From JABCPO02 sp963542845 (GTDB lineage Bacteria; Bacillota; Clostridia; TANB77; CAG-508): a stretch of 62,722 nt of DNA. Shown here piece after piece: positions 33,195 through 43,126 of this stretch. The DNA lies in assembly GCA_963542845.1 (NCBI GenBank), contig CAUTZA010000008.1, positions 1 to 62,722 on the forward strand, written 5' to 3'. A model generated the notes under the pieces. The model searched no databases. It worked only from the letters and a program-made list of their open reading frames with translations, and had not been told where the DNA came from. How positions within the stretch are numbered: the first letter of the stretch is position 1; each line of letters starts with the position of its first letter. The translations under genes and the position numbers were made by a program.

Positions 33195-33249
33195 AAAGAG
33201 GACTTAAAATACATTTTAGAATATATTCTAAAAATATTTTTTCCTCTTT
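33195..33249 (-). terminator. Long-stem terminator after ABC permease gene
   Basis: Arms AAAGAGGA / TCCTCTTT enclose a second paired block (TTTAGAATATATTCTAAA) and are followed by T residues on the minus strand. Confidence 0.65.
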
Positions 33250-33301
33250 TTTATATTTTATTTCTGTTTTTATTTTCGCTTTTATTTTGTATTTTTTAAT
33301 C

Positions 33302-35194
33302 TTAATCTTTTTGTAACTTATAGAATAGTTTATCAATAAACAGGTATTTAAAGCCTTCTATAACCATATATGATACAACTTCTATTGATGCTATCATTAT
33401 AATAGTGTCTTTAAGTTCATTTTTAGTTGAAAAATATATGTATCCTGCTATTTTTGTAAATACAAGTATTGTCCAAATAAATATTGTTAAAGATCTTTTT
33501 GTTAATTCCATTTCTGTTTTCCATGATAAATTTGGTTTTATTAAGTCAATTATTCCTGCAAGCTCAATATTATTACTTATTGTAAGTATTGCTGTTATAA
33601 GTCCAACAAGTGGATAATATGTAAATGCTTTTTCTTGTATTGCAATACATATTAGTAAGTAGTATATCGCAAACACGCTAAATGATAATACTTTTGGTGT
33701 AATAAGTTTAATTTGATATTGTTTTTTAAATGATATAGGTAGTGTTTTTAATACTGAAATATTGTTCTTATCTTTAGATATAACAATTCCTCCAAGATAA
33801 TTAAACATTACTGCCGCTGTACCTAAAGCAATTACAGTTATCCCAATTATTTCTGGGTTAATTGATTTTTTCGCAGTTTCACCGAATTCCTGTTTTAACA
33901 AAATTCATTATGCCTTCCATGCTAAGCATTTTCTTATTGTTTAGATATTGTACAACACGACTTATATCTGTTATAGAGCTTGTTGGTTCTGCTCCTTCTT
34001 TTGTCAAATAATCTAAAGTTTTGTCTGGTCCATCATTTTTAACCATTTCTATAATATTAAGATGTTTTTCTTCTCCTGTTTCTGCTACAACATATTCATA
34101 ATTTGAATATCTTTCTTCTTCTGCTTCTAAATTTTTAGACATTCCTGTATATGCTCCCATTATCATAAATATTGGAATTATAACTATTGGTAGCATTGTT
34201 TGGAATATTATAATAGGTGAACGCTTATAAAATCCTATTTCATAACCTAAATATGCCTTATCTTTTCCTACTTTTCTACCACCTATCTTTCTTATACCTT
34301 TTTCTAGTGATTCTTCTTTGCTTAAATATACTCCAAACATTTTAGTTGGCATACTAAGTGAAATATTTTCTGTTATTCTATATAATATACAGTCAATTGT
34401 TCCGAAATACTACTATAATTGCTAGTGTAAGTACAAATGTTATTCCTAGAGCTTTTAATAGTTCATTTCCTATTATTATATTTCCGAAATTGTCCTAATA
34501 TATTCATATTTCCTGTCGAAAATTTTATTACTATATCTGTAATTTCTTCAGAAAATGTTGTAAATAACAGATAAATTCCAAGTCCTATAGCAAATGATAT
34601 GAACGTTATAGCTTTTTCTATTACTTTTCTTGTTGTAAACTTACCTATTAGCATATATATAAGTTTAACAATTATGATTGTTGGTATTGCTACTATTATA
34701 CCTATAATAACTGTAATATATATTAATGATAAAATAACTCCTAAATGGTTAAACCCTGTTAATATATTAAACATTATTCCACCTGTTACAAATAGGAATA
34801 ATGGAAATTTAATGCTTGTCATTATTATATTTATTAAATCTATTACATATCTTTCTTTTTTTGTTATCGGAAATGATCTTATAAACACTAACTTATTCAT
34901 ACTTATAATCCTCAAAAATTCCATAAAGAATACTGAAGTCATAACCATAAATGCCACAAATAATGGTGCCATTTGTGCAGTATTTTTTAGTATAATGTCT
35001 ATACTTACTGTATTCACTAATTTTTCTATAAACTGGTATTCTACAAATATACAATATACAAATAAAAGTATGTATAAAAGTATTGTTCCTATTTTCTTTT
35101 TTCCACCTTTAGAAAGTTTATTTCCATTTCTGTAAGTATTTGCAATTGAGCTAAAATTACTTTTTATCATCAATAATGTTCTTTTTAAATTCAT
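33302..35194 (-). CDS. ABC exporter permease (ABC-2-like), three +1 shifts
   Basis: 629 residues, with about ten or more membrane segments in two groups. Start ATG 35194 follows AGGAGG six bases upstream and overlaps nothing but the last bases before the ATPase stop at 35196. Shift sites: 34484-34486 (TTT CGG A, LGQF-GNIIIGNELL), 34402-34404 (TTT CGG A, IVVF-GTIDCILYR) and 33882-33884 (ATT CGG TGA, KTGI-GETAKKS). At the last one the zero frame meets a stop immediately. No substrate-defining motif is visible. The gene follows the ATPase gene 35196-35930, so the two form one transporter. Confidence 0.85.
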
Positions 35195-35195
35195 A

Positions 35196-35930
35196 TTATG
35201 CCTCCTTGCTGTTATCAACAACTTTAAAGAATAGTTCTTCTAGCGTTTTAACTTCTGGATACATTTCTTGAAGTTTTTCTAATTTTCCATTATAACATAT
35301 ACTTCCTTCTGATATTATTATAATCTTTGTACATAATTTTTCTGCTACTTCTAAAACATGTGTTGAGAAAAATACTGTATTTCCTGCTTTTGCATGTTCT
35401 TTCATCTTTTCTTTTAATATATGTGATGATTTTGGATCAAGTCCTGTCATAGGTTCATCTAGTATCCATACTGAAGGATTATGAAGAAGTACCCCTATTA
35501 TCATAACTTTTTGTCTTGTACCATGTGATAAGTCTGCTATACTATCATTTAAAAACTTTTCAATTTCAAATTCTTTTACTAACTTTTCTACTCTCTCTTT
35601 CCCTTCTTTTTTATCTACATTATACATTTCCATCATGAAATTAAAATATTTTGACACATCAAAACTTGCAAAAATATCTGGAGAATCTGGTACAAGTCCA
35701 ATATTTTCTTTAGCCTTTACTGGATCTTTTTGTATATCAAACCCATTTATTGTTATACTACCTTTTGTAGGGTCCGTTATACCTGTTATCATATTTATTG
35801 TAGTTGTTTTTCCGTGCACCATTTGGTCCTATAAACCCGAACGATTTCTCCGGTCTTCTACATCAAATGATATATTATTTATAATCTCTTTTTTTCCATA
35901 TTTTTTGTTTATATCTTTAAGTTTAATCAT
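35196..35930 (-). CDS. ABC transporter ATP-binding protein, three +1 shifts in 39 bases around Walker A
   Basis: 243 residues from ATG 35930. Walker A appears as GFIGPNGA-GKTTTIN only after three shifts: 35850-35852 (GAC CGG A, VED-GEIV), 35837-35839 (GTT CGG G, IV-GFIG) and 35812-35814 (GCA CGG A, NGA-GKTT). Signature LSHGTRQKV near 140 and Walker B SVWILDEPMTGLDP near 160 follow. Three +1 steps add to one codon, yet the residues between them are wrong unless each shift is made. It drives the permease encoded directly downstream. The first 40 residues are otherwise standard for this ATPase type. Confidence 0.93.
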
Positions 35931-36113
35931 ATTCCCTCCTATATTATTAAGTATACTTATATACTTACTTATCTATATATAGTTTATCACTAAAAAAAAG
36001 ACAATTAAATATTATTTAATAATAATTTTAAACAAATTAAAATCAAAATAATATTAATCATCTTTAATTAACTCTGCTTCTATTTATACTTATATTTTCT
36101 ATTTTATTTCTTA

Positions 36114-37270
36114 TTATATCTTTGTAATATAAAATTTCTTGTTTTTTATTCCAAATTCTAATCCTTTTATTACAAGTTTCTTATTCCCTACATTTTTTAA
36201 TATTAATTCTACTATATCTTCTATATTTTTACTTGTAAAATCTTTAAAACTTCCTGTAATATCTTGTATAAGGTTTATTATAAGTCTATTTAACATCCCT
36301 TTTTTGTGTTTAAAATTAATTTCATATATATCTAATATCTTATCCATATCTATACTAATATTTTTAGGAAGTATTTCATCATCATAAGTAAACTCCTCAA
36401 CTATTATTTCTGTAATATAGTCATCTAAAAAAGCTTCTTCTTCCATTATTGTTTTCGACAAAGTTATAAGGCTTTTTTGCAAGTTATATCCCATTTCATT
36501 TTCTATATATGGAAATACTACATTCCTAATCTTATTTCTTGTATAGTCATTTTCACTATTTGTGCTATCTTCTACATATTTTATATTATTTTTTTCTAAA
36601 TATTCTAAAACATCTTTTTTCTCTATTTCAATCATAGGCCTTAATATCATATAATCACTAAGTTCTTCTATTCTTGTGTAGCTTTCAATTCCTTTAAGTC
36701 CGTTTTTTTCCGTGAGCCTCTAACCATATTCATAAATATTGTTTCTGCATTATCATTTGCATTATGTGCTGTTATAATACAGCCTGAAAACATTTTTTCT
36801 TCAATAGATTTTATTTTAATTCTTTCTTCTAATATATTATTCATTAATATATATCTTCTTTTTCTTGCATATGTTTCAACACTTTCTTTAGCTTTTTTTG
36901 CATCTTCTTCAATATTCTCACTATATATGTATGTAGGAAGGTTTAAAGTTTTTCCGAAGATTTCTTACAAATTCTTCATCTCTTTTTGCTTCATTCCCCC
37001 TTATATTATGATTTAGGTGCATTATAGCAAGTTCTAACTCTCCGTTTTGCTATATCTTCTTTTAATAATTCATTTAATATTGTTATTAAAAATACTGAAT
37101 CTGCTCCTCCTGATACTCCGAACCACAAACACCTTTTTATTATCCCCTATAAAAAAGTATTCTTTAAATTCTAAAATATTCTCTCTAATTTTTGATATCG
37201 TATTATTAAATTTTTCTTTATCTGCTCTTGATAGATTACTTTCCATATTATTTTTAATATTATTATCCAT
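36114..37270 (-). CDS. tilS: tRNA-Ile lysidine synthase, five +1 shifts
   Basis: 383 residues. The PP-loop motif VV-GVSGGADSVFL forms across shift 37118-37120 (GTT CGG A). Then 37042-37044 (AAA CGG A, IAK-GELELAIMHLNHNIRG), 36954-36956 (CTT CGG A), 36710-36712 (TCA CGG A) and 36700-36702 (AAA CGG A) give NMVRGS-GKK-GLKGIESY, the conserved TilS loop. The last two are ten bases apart. TilS converts C34 of tRNA-Ile(CAU) to lysidine, essential for decoding AUA. It is essential in most bacteria, so a five-fold frameshift pseudogene would not be expected. It overlaps the recoded end of dnaB by 8 bases. Confidence 0.94.
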
Positions 37271-38649
37271 AATATTCTTCCTCTCTATCTCCGTAGATTA
37301 TCAAATTTAGTAAAGCTACCCATCCAGATTAGTTCAACTGTTCCGAAGTGATCCACCTCTATGTTTTGCAAGTATTAATTCTGCAACATTTGGTTTTTCT
37401 GTATCTGGATTATAATATTCATCACGATATATAAACAGTACCATGTCTGCGTCTTGCTCAATTGCTCCTGATTCTCTTAAGTCTGAAAGCATTGGTCTTT
37501 TTCCTTTTTCTCCTTTTTCTACAGAACGTGATAATTGTGATAATGCTATTATTGGAACTTCTAATTCCATTGCAAGTTTTTTTAAACTTCTACTAATTTC
37601 TGATATTTCTTGTTCTCTTGTACCATTTTTTCTAGATACTGGCTCTATAAGTTGAAGATAGTCTATAACTATAAGTCCGAAGCGGATTTGTATCTTTTGT
37701 TTTTTCTTTTACTCTTCTTGCTTTTGATCTTATCTCCATTATATTTATACCTGGAGTATCGTCTATATACATTTCAGCTTCTGAAAGCACTTCTGATGCT
37801 CTTGCAATTTTTTCCCATTCATTATCTTGTACATTACCTGTTGATAGTTTTTGGTTGTCTATTAATGCTTCTGATGCAAGAATACGTTTTGCAATCTCAC
37901 TTTTTGACATTTCCATGTTGAATATAAGGACTGATCTTTTTTCTTTTACTGCCACATTTGTTGCAATATTAAGTGCTAGCGCAGATTTACCCATTCCGTG
38001 GTCTTGCCGCTAATATTATAAGACTTGATTTCTTAAGACCTGTAGTTTTTCTATCAAAATCAACAAGCCCTGTTGCAATACCTGTTATCCCGCTTTTCTT
38101 ATTATATAACTCATTTAATTCATTTAATGTATCTACCAATACTTTATCAATCTTTTCATATGTCCTTTTTTCAGAATCCATTGCAAGTTGATATATCTTT
38201 TTTTCAACTTGGTCTATTATAGAATTAGTTGATTCACTGCCTGAAAACCCCAGATTTAGAAGTAAGTTTCCTGCATCTATTACTGTTCTTAACTTAAACT
38301 TTTCAAGTATTATATCTATATATTGCTGTCCATTTGTAAGTATTGTTACATTTTCTAAAAGAGATGTTAAATATTCAAGTCCCCCAACTTTTACAAGGTC
38401 TCCCTCTGTTTGCAATAGGTTTTTAACTGTTATTATATCAATTGGCTCAGATGCTGAATTTAATTTTTGCATCGCTTTAAATATTGTTTTATGTTCTGGG
38501 CCATAAAAATATTCTGGCCTTAACATTTCCATTGCTTCACTTACAAGTTCTTGATCTACTAAAAGTTTCCCTATAAGAGCCTTTTCTGCTTGTATATCAC
38601 ATGGCATTATTTTAACTATATTATCAAATGATTTTTCTGCATTCTCCAT
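37263..38649 (-). CDS. dnaB: Replicative DNA helicase, three firm and one probable +1 shift
   Basis: 460 residues, the normal length. N-terminal DnaB helical domain, then RecA-like motor: Walker A AARP-GMGKSALALN (shift 37996-37998, CCA CGG A), Walker B PL-GLIVIDYLQLI (shift 37677-37679, CTT CGG A) and motif 4 HRGGSL-GTVELIW (shift 37343-37345, CTT CGG A). The last CGG at 37291-37293 (CTA CGG A) is near the end: with a shift the stop is TAA 37263, producing an ATGGATAA overlap with tilS; without it the stop is at 37285. I prefer the shifted end because all other CGG codons in conserved genes behave so. The helicase unwinds at the replication fork. Confidence 0.95.
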
Positions 38650-38659
38650 TATTTAATTC

Positions 38660-39106
38660 CTATTCTCCTATTATATCTACTCTTAAATCTGCTATAACAC
38701 CTTGTTCTAATTTAATTGTTACAACATATTCTCCTACCATTTTTATAGCATTTTCTACTATTATCTTCTTTCTATCTATATCTACATTATATTTTTTCTT
38801 CAGTTCTTTAGCTATCTCGCTACTTGTTATAGTCCCAAATAGTCTATCATCTTTTCCCTTTTTAGCATATATTACAAGCACTTCTTTTTCTATAGTTTCT
38901 TTTATTTCCTTAGCATGTTCTAGAGATAATTCTTTTAAATGACTTTCCTTGCTCTTCTTACCTTCAAGCTTATTTAAATTAACATTATCTGCAACAATTG
39001 CCTTCTTATTTGGTATAAGGAAGTTCCTTGCATATCCACTGCTTACTTCTATTATTTCATCTTTTTTACCTAATTTTTTTACATCTTCTAATAATATTAC
39101 CTTCAT
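38660..39106 (-). CDS. rplI: Large ribosomal subunit protein bL9
   Basis: 148 residues, the standard length. The start MKVILLEDVKKLGKKDEI and GYARNFLIPNKKA are the bL9 N-domain, followed by the long connecting helix and C-domain (LFGTITSSEIAKEL). Bound to 23S rRNA near the L1 stalk and of interest here because bL9 helps to limit frameshifting in model bacteria. It directly precedes dnaB, a common Bacillota arrangement. It has no in-frame CGG. Confidence 0.96.
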   Translation of the reverse strand: MKVILLEDVKKLGKKDEIIEVSSGYARNFLIPNKKAIVADNVNLNKLEGKKSKESHLKELSLEHAKEIKETIEKEVLVIYAKKGKDDRLFGTITSSEIAKELKKKYNVDIDRKKIIVENAIKMVGEYVVTIKLEQGVIADLRVDIIGE

Positions 39107-39310
39107 ATATCCTCCTACTAAATCCTATTTTGTTTTAACTTTTAACATTATATCAAATATACTAGAGATTATAAAGGTAAATTTATCAGATAAATTTTCA
39201 AAATAAATTTACAAGAACAAATTTAAAATATAATATATCTTATAGACTTTTAAGGCTCTATACTTTTCCTATATACTTTATGATTGTATAGGATAATAAA
39301 AGTCACAAAA

Positions 39311-39340
39311 AAAGGAACAGTAATATATTACCGTTCCTTT
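39311..39340 (-). terminator. Rho-independent terminator
   Basis: Arms AAAGGAACGGTAA / TTACTGTTCCTTT (one mismatch) with a T run on the minus strand. It follows the small gene at 39404 and closes the 297-base interval before rplI, which otherwise contains only AT-rich promoter-like sequence. The CCG here is non-coding. Confidence 0.75.
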
Positions 39341-39403
39341 ACTTGAATGAGAAACAAATGAATGATTAATTGATAACCTTACCCTTACTTAAGTTTTTTT
39401 AAT

Positions 39404-39631
39404 TTAATGAATATAAAAATATTCATTATCACTTTCTGAATATCTAAATAATTTTTTATTAATTATTAAATTATCTAGATACTCATTTGTGACTTTTTCA
39501 TTTTTTACTTTATCACTAAAATTATTTTTATTTAATGATCTAATCATTTCTTTTCTTATTTCTTCTATACTAAAGCCTCCTTTTTTTGAAGCTATAGTAT
39601 CTCTCATTATTTTTCTTATTGTCTTTTCCAT
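39404..39631 (-). CDS. Small protein of unknown function
   Basis: 75 residues, basic (MEKTIRKIMRDTIASKKGG...), with a helix-rich pattern ending FRYSESDNEYFYIH, compatible with a small winged-helix-like protein, but I can name no family. AGGAGG precedes ATG 39631. It is first of three unknown genes (39404, 39776, 40366) between rplI and 41002, each with its own terminator, forming an accessory patch. It has no CGG. Confidence 0.55.
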   Translation of the reverse strand: MEKTIRKIMRDTIASKKGGFSIEEIRKEMIRSLNKNNFSDKVKNEKVTNEYLDNLIINKKLFRYSESDNEYFYIH

Positions 39632-39760
39632 CTACACACCTCCTTATTTTAAAATTTTTTAAAATAATCGTATTAGTAATAAGTAATTATTATAATTAAT
39701 CACTCTTTTAATATACATACTATATTATAATAGCATTTTCTCTTTATGTCAACAATAAAA

Positions 39761-39777
39761 AGGAGCATTCAGCTCCT
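39761..39777 (-). terminator. Rho-independent terminator overlapping a stop codon
   Basis: AGGAGC / GCTCCT with a five-base loop is followed by TTTTTT on the minus strand. The stem overlaps the stop of the gene at 39776. Confidence 0.7.
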
Positions 39778-40252
39778 ATACTAATATTAGTCCTTTTTTA
39801 TCTGATAATTCCATATAAATAAAATCTTTACCTATAGGTAATTCGAACTTTATTTTTTCTTTTTCTATAACCTTTTGGTCTAGAAAAAAAGTAATAGTTG
39901 TTTCTTCCTCATTATATTCATTTACAATTTTGCAATTATGATATGTTAATATACAAAAGCGTATATTTTCATCAGTTTCTGCTATTTTCAATGCATAGTT
40001 TAATCCGTTTTCTTCCGTATTCTTTTTTGATAGTTTAATTACTGGAAATTTTTGTTTTTTCCCATCTTCACTAAAAATATCAAAATGTTCATTTTCTAGG
40101 TTTTCTTTCATTTTCAAATTACTTTTTTTTGAAATTATAGGTTTTTTTAAGTATATCAAGTTTGATTTTTCAACCAAATCAATCCTTACTACATAATCTT
40201 GATTCCGAAAATACACTTTTCTTTCTTTTTTCAAAAAATTTAGATTTAACAT
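39776..40252 (-). CDS. Unknown protein with an in-frame CGG that cannot be a productive shift
   Basis: 158 residues, charged and beta-rich, no family recognised. The site AGGAG lies seven bases before ATG 40252, so this start is well supported. Codon 16 is CGG (40205-40207, TTT CGG A). Here a +1 shift leads to a stop six codons later, while the zero frame stays open for 142 more residues. The P-site context TTT CGG A is identical to two genuine shift sites in the ABC permease. Either CGG is read in place here, the protein starts downstream, or the gene is a recent arrival or decaying. ACG-GAA and AAC-GGA pairs lie intact further on. Confidence 0.5.
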   Translation of the reverse strand: MLNLNFLKKERKVYFRNQDYVVRIDLVEKSNLIYLKKPIISKKSNLKMKENLENEHFDIFSEDGKKQKFPVIKLSKKNTEENGLNYALKIAETDENIRFCILTYHNCKIVNEYNEEETTITFFLDQKVIEKEKIKFELPIGKDFIYMELSDKKGLILV

Positions 40253-40316
40253 AATATCACTCCTATATATTATTTATATTTATTAATTACTGTTTTTTTA
40301 TTATATTTTAGAATAA

Positions 40317-40358
40317 AAGAACAATTTAAAATATAATTTTATAATAAATTGTTCTTCT
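40317..40358 (-). terminator. Rho-independent terminator
   Basis: Arms AAGAACAATTTA / TAAATTGTTCTT with an AT-rich partly paired interior and T residues on the minus strand, just after the stop at 40366. Confidence 0.6.
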
Positions 40359-40365
40359 TTTTTAA

Positions 40366-40905
40366 TTAAATCTCTATATTAGCAATGAATTTTTTTCCAT
40401 CCTTCAATATTATCATTTTTCTACCAGAACATATTTCTTGTTCTGAAAATATATCTTTTTTAGCTATTTTTAATGAACTTTGAAGAATTATCAATTCATT
40501 TTCCTCTTTATCATAAAATATAGGTTTTAATTCTAATCCAGTAATGAAATTTTCTTCTTTTTTTATTAAAGTATAACTGGTTTTTGTTTCTATAATATCC
40601 TCATTTAGGAGTATAACAGGATATTCATTTTGTCCATTATTCACAACGATGAAATCAAAACTTGTCACCTGTTTTTCTATAATTTTCTGTTCTTCTATAT
40701 TTTTCAACTCTTTTTCAATAGGGTTTGTTTCCATGACCCTATTTGTACTAGATTGATTTAACTGAGCATTAAAGCATATGCATTCTCCATCTACGCTTAA
40801 AGCATAAATGAATTTGTTATTTGCTATGGGCTTTAATTCTATGTCTTCCTTTCTTGATTTCTCTAACAGATTTAAAATCCGATTCAAGTTACTGTTAATT
40901 TTCAT
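40366..40905 (-). CDS. Unknown protein with an in-frame CGG near the start
   Basis: 179 residues, no family recognised; alternating strands in the second half (SFDFIVVNNGQNEYPVILL, TGLELKPIFYDKEENELII). The site GGGAAAG precedes ATG 40905. Codon 9 is CGG (40879-40881, AAT CGG A); a +1 shift would meet TAA two codons later, while the zero frame is open to 40366. It resembles its neighbour at 39776 in size, layout and this early CGG. Both are likely lineage-specific or acquired. Start further downstream cannot be excluded since the first 30 residues are of low complexity. Confidence 0.5.
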   Translation of the reverse strand: MKINSNLNRILNLLEKSRKEDIELKPIANNKFIYALSVDGECICFNAQLNQSSTNRVMETNPIEKELKNIEEQKIIEKQVTSFDFIVVNNGQNEYPVILLNEDIIETKTSYTLIKKEENFITGLELKPIFYDKEENELIILQSSLKIAKKDIFSEQEICSGRKMIILKDGKKFIANIEI

Positions 40906-41001
40906 AACATATCTTTCCCTTCTTCGTCCTATCTAGTTAGATAAGGACATTTTAAAATTATTTACACTATTATTATAATATTTTCCCAGAATTATGTCAA
41001 G

Positions 41002-41451
41002 TTATTTAAATATTATCATATATAGGCTTACTGCAAGTATTGTAAATAAGAATATATATACTATTATATCTCCAATTGGAATATTTCTTTTCTTTTCTCT
41101 TTCAAAATTAGTAATATAATAGTCTTCTTTAGCCTTAATCCTATTTTTCTCTTCTAATTTTCTTCTTTCCATTTCTTCTCTTATTCTATCTTCTTCAAAC
41201 TTTTGTAGTCTTTTTTTCCTTAAATCTTCTAAAAGCTCTTCTTCCAACATCTGCATGTTTGTTTTAAAGTTCTCATCATAAAACTTAGAAAAGTCTTCTT
41301 GTTTCTTTTTCTTTACCCTATTTTGTGTATGTATAGCTGTAAACATATCTTCTTCATTATTAAAATTAGAAGATATGCTAGGATTATCATATTCTAAGTT
41401 TCCAAATAGCATATCTTCTTGTTCTTCATTGTTTGCAAAAAGGTCGTCCAT
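41002..41451 (-). CDS. Coiled-coil protein with C-terminal membrane anchor, unknown function
   Basis: 149 residues. An acidic N-terminus (MDDLFANNEEQEDML) is followed by a strongly charged helix with coiled-coil character (residues about 60-120, EELLEDLRKKRLQKFEEDRIREEMERR is the core but longer) and one C-terminal membrane helix (IVYIFLFTILAVSLYMIIF) with almost no tail. The layout is a tail-anchored cytoplasmic protein. It follows the M23 gene at 41492-43001 by 40 bases in the ftsEX transcript, so a role near the wall-hydrolysis complex is possible but only contextual. It has no CGG. Confidence 0.65.
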   Translation of the reverse strand: MDDLFANNEEQEDMLFGNLEYDNPSISSNFNNEEDMFTAIHTQNRVKKKKQEDFSKFYDENFKTNMQMLEEELLEDLRKKRLQKFEEDRIREEMERRKLEEKNRIKAKEDYYITNFEREKKRNIPIGDIIVYIFLFTILAVSLYMIIFK

Positions 41452-41491
41452 ACTTCTACTTTCTCCTATCTATATTTTATTATACAATAGT

Positions 41492-43001
41492 TTATTGTAT
41501 TGGTATAGTGTTTTTTTGTTTGTTTTCATCATTATTTGTATTGTTTGTATTATTTACATTGTTATTATTCTGATTATTACTTATATTTGTATTGTTATTA
41601 TTTGATATATTTGATTGTACAGGTTCTTTATCTGATGTTATATATGGAAGTGGATCTACCTTGTTAGAATAACTTGATCCCCCAATTCTTACCTCAAAAT
41701 GTAGGTGTGGTCCTGTTGAGTTTCCTGTACTTCCTACATACATTATTTCATCACCTTTGTTTACATATTGTCCTGCAGAAACAAATATACTATCTGCATG
41801 TCCGGTAAAGCGTATATACTCCGTCCACCGTGATCTATAACTATATAGTTTCCGGTAACTTACTTTACTTCCCTTTTTATCACCTACTGCAACTATTACT
41901 CTACCACTTGCCGCTGCTACTGCTTTATGTTTTCCGCACTTCTGCTTTTGGTATTGCAATATCAACTCCTGAGTGACTACTTCCTGGATATCCCTGGCTT
42001 GCTCCTGCACCATAAAATGCTGTTATCCATTTAGTGCTATTTGAACTAGGTACAGGCCACATAAGTGTCCCTCCAACATATTTTGGTATTCTTTGTATAT
42101 ATTTAGCTTTTTCTGCAATTTGTTTTTCTGTTTCTATCTTTTCTTTTTCTAGTTCTTCTAATTCTTTAGCTATTTCTTTTTGATTTTCTGTAAGCTCTGT
42201 TATTTTAGCATTTTTAAGTATAACAAAGTTTTCTTGTAGTTTTCTAAAATGTTGTTGTTTATCTTTCTTTGTTTTTATAACTATCTCATATTCTCTTAAG
42301 TCTTTAGTTATAATTTCTAGTCTTCTCTTATCTTTATCTAAATTTTCTAAAAGTTTAAGATCCATCTCGTTTATTTCTTGTAACATATAGTAATTTGAAA
42401 ACATTTCAAGAAGGTTTTTAGATTCTAATATTACTTCTAATGTTTTAAACTTCCCATTCATATACATATATTTAAGTCTTGTTTTTGCTATCTTTTCTTT
42501 CTTGTCTTTAATTTCTTTTAAAAGTTGTTCTTCTTTTTTTAATGGGATTATTTTTCTTTCTAACTCTTTTAAATCTACCTCCAATTTAGCAATTTCTAAG
42601 TCGTTTTCCGCTATTTTGTTTTGAAGTGATACAACTTCTTGAAATGTAGTATTTAAATCTTGAGTTATATTTATCTTTTCTGTTATTTCTTTTTTTATCT
42701 TATCTTCTAATATTTGTCTTTTTGATAGAAGTTCATCTGTTGATGTATTATTACTTTTTTGTACTTCATTTGTTACAAAATCATATTTTTTAACATTTGA
42801 TTGTTTTAATATATCATAGCCTGATAACTTATATGTATTAAAAACATTAAAAATATTAAATATATATACTATTACAATGCAAAAAAGAAGTACAACTATA
42901 TTTATTAAAGTTATACCTTTTTTATTATAATCAAAATTATTTTCTTGTTTTTGTAACTTTAAATCATTCATTTCTTTGCTTTCTGTACTTCTTTTTTTCA
43001 T
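41492..43001 (-). CDS. Membrane-anchored M23 (LytM) peptidase with coiled coil, four +1 shifts
   Basis: 501 residues: short cytoplasmic tail, membrane helix near 27-48, long coiled coil (residues 90-310), then an M23 domain. Shift sites: 41934-41936 (GTG CGG A), 41852-41854 (TAC CGG A), 41821-41823 (GGA CGG A) and 41802-41804 (TAC CGG A). The last three together keep the zero frame open, but the zero-frame text between them is meaningless, whereas three +1 steps yield SY-GNYIVIDHGG-GVYTLY-GHADS, the LytM core. HLHFEV follows. The paralogue at 46155-47212 codes SYGN and TLYGH without the extra C. Expected role: peptidoglycan hydrolase or EnvC-like activator for FtsEX. An Asn/Thr-rich tail ends the protein. 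Confidence 0.92.
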
Positions 43002-43126
43002 TCTTATTTCCTAAATTATATTCTTCTTTTTTTCTTTTGTTTATTTTTTATTCTTTATTCTTGTTTTATTTTTTTATTATTTCTTATTTTATCTTATATT
43101 TTTACTTCATCCTATATTTTCTATCT

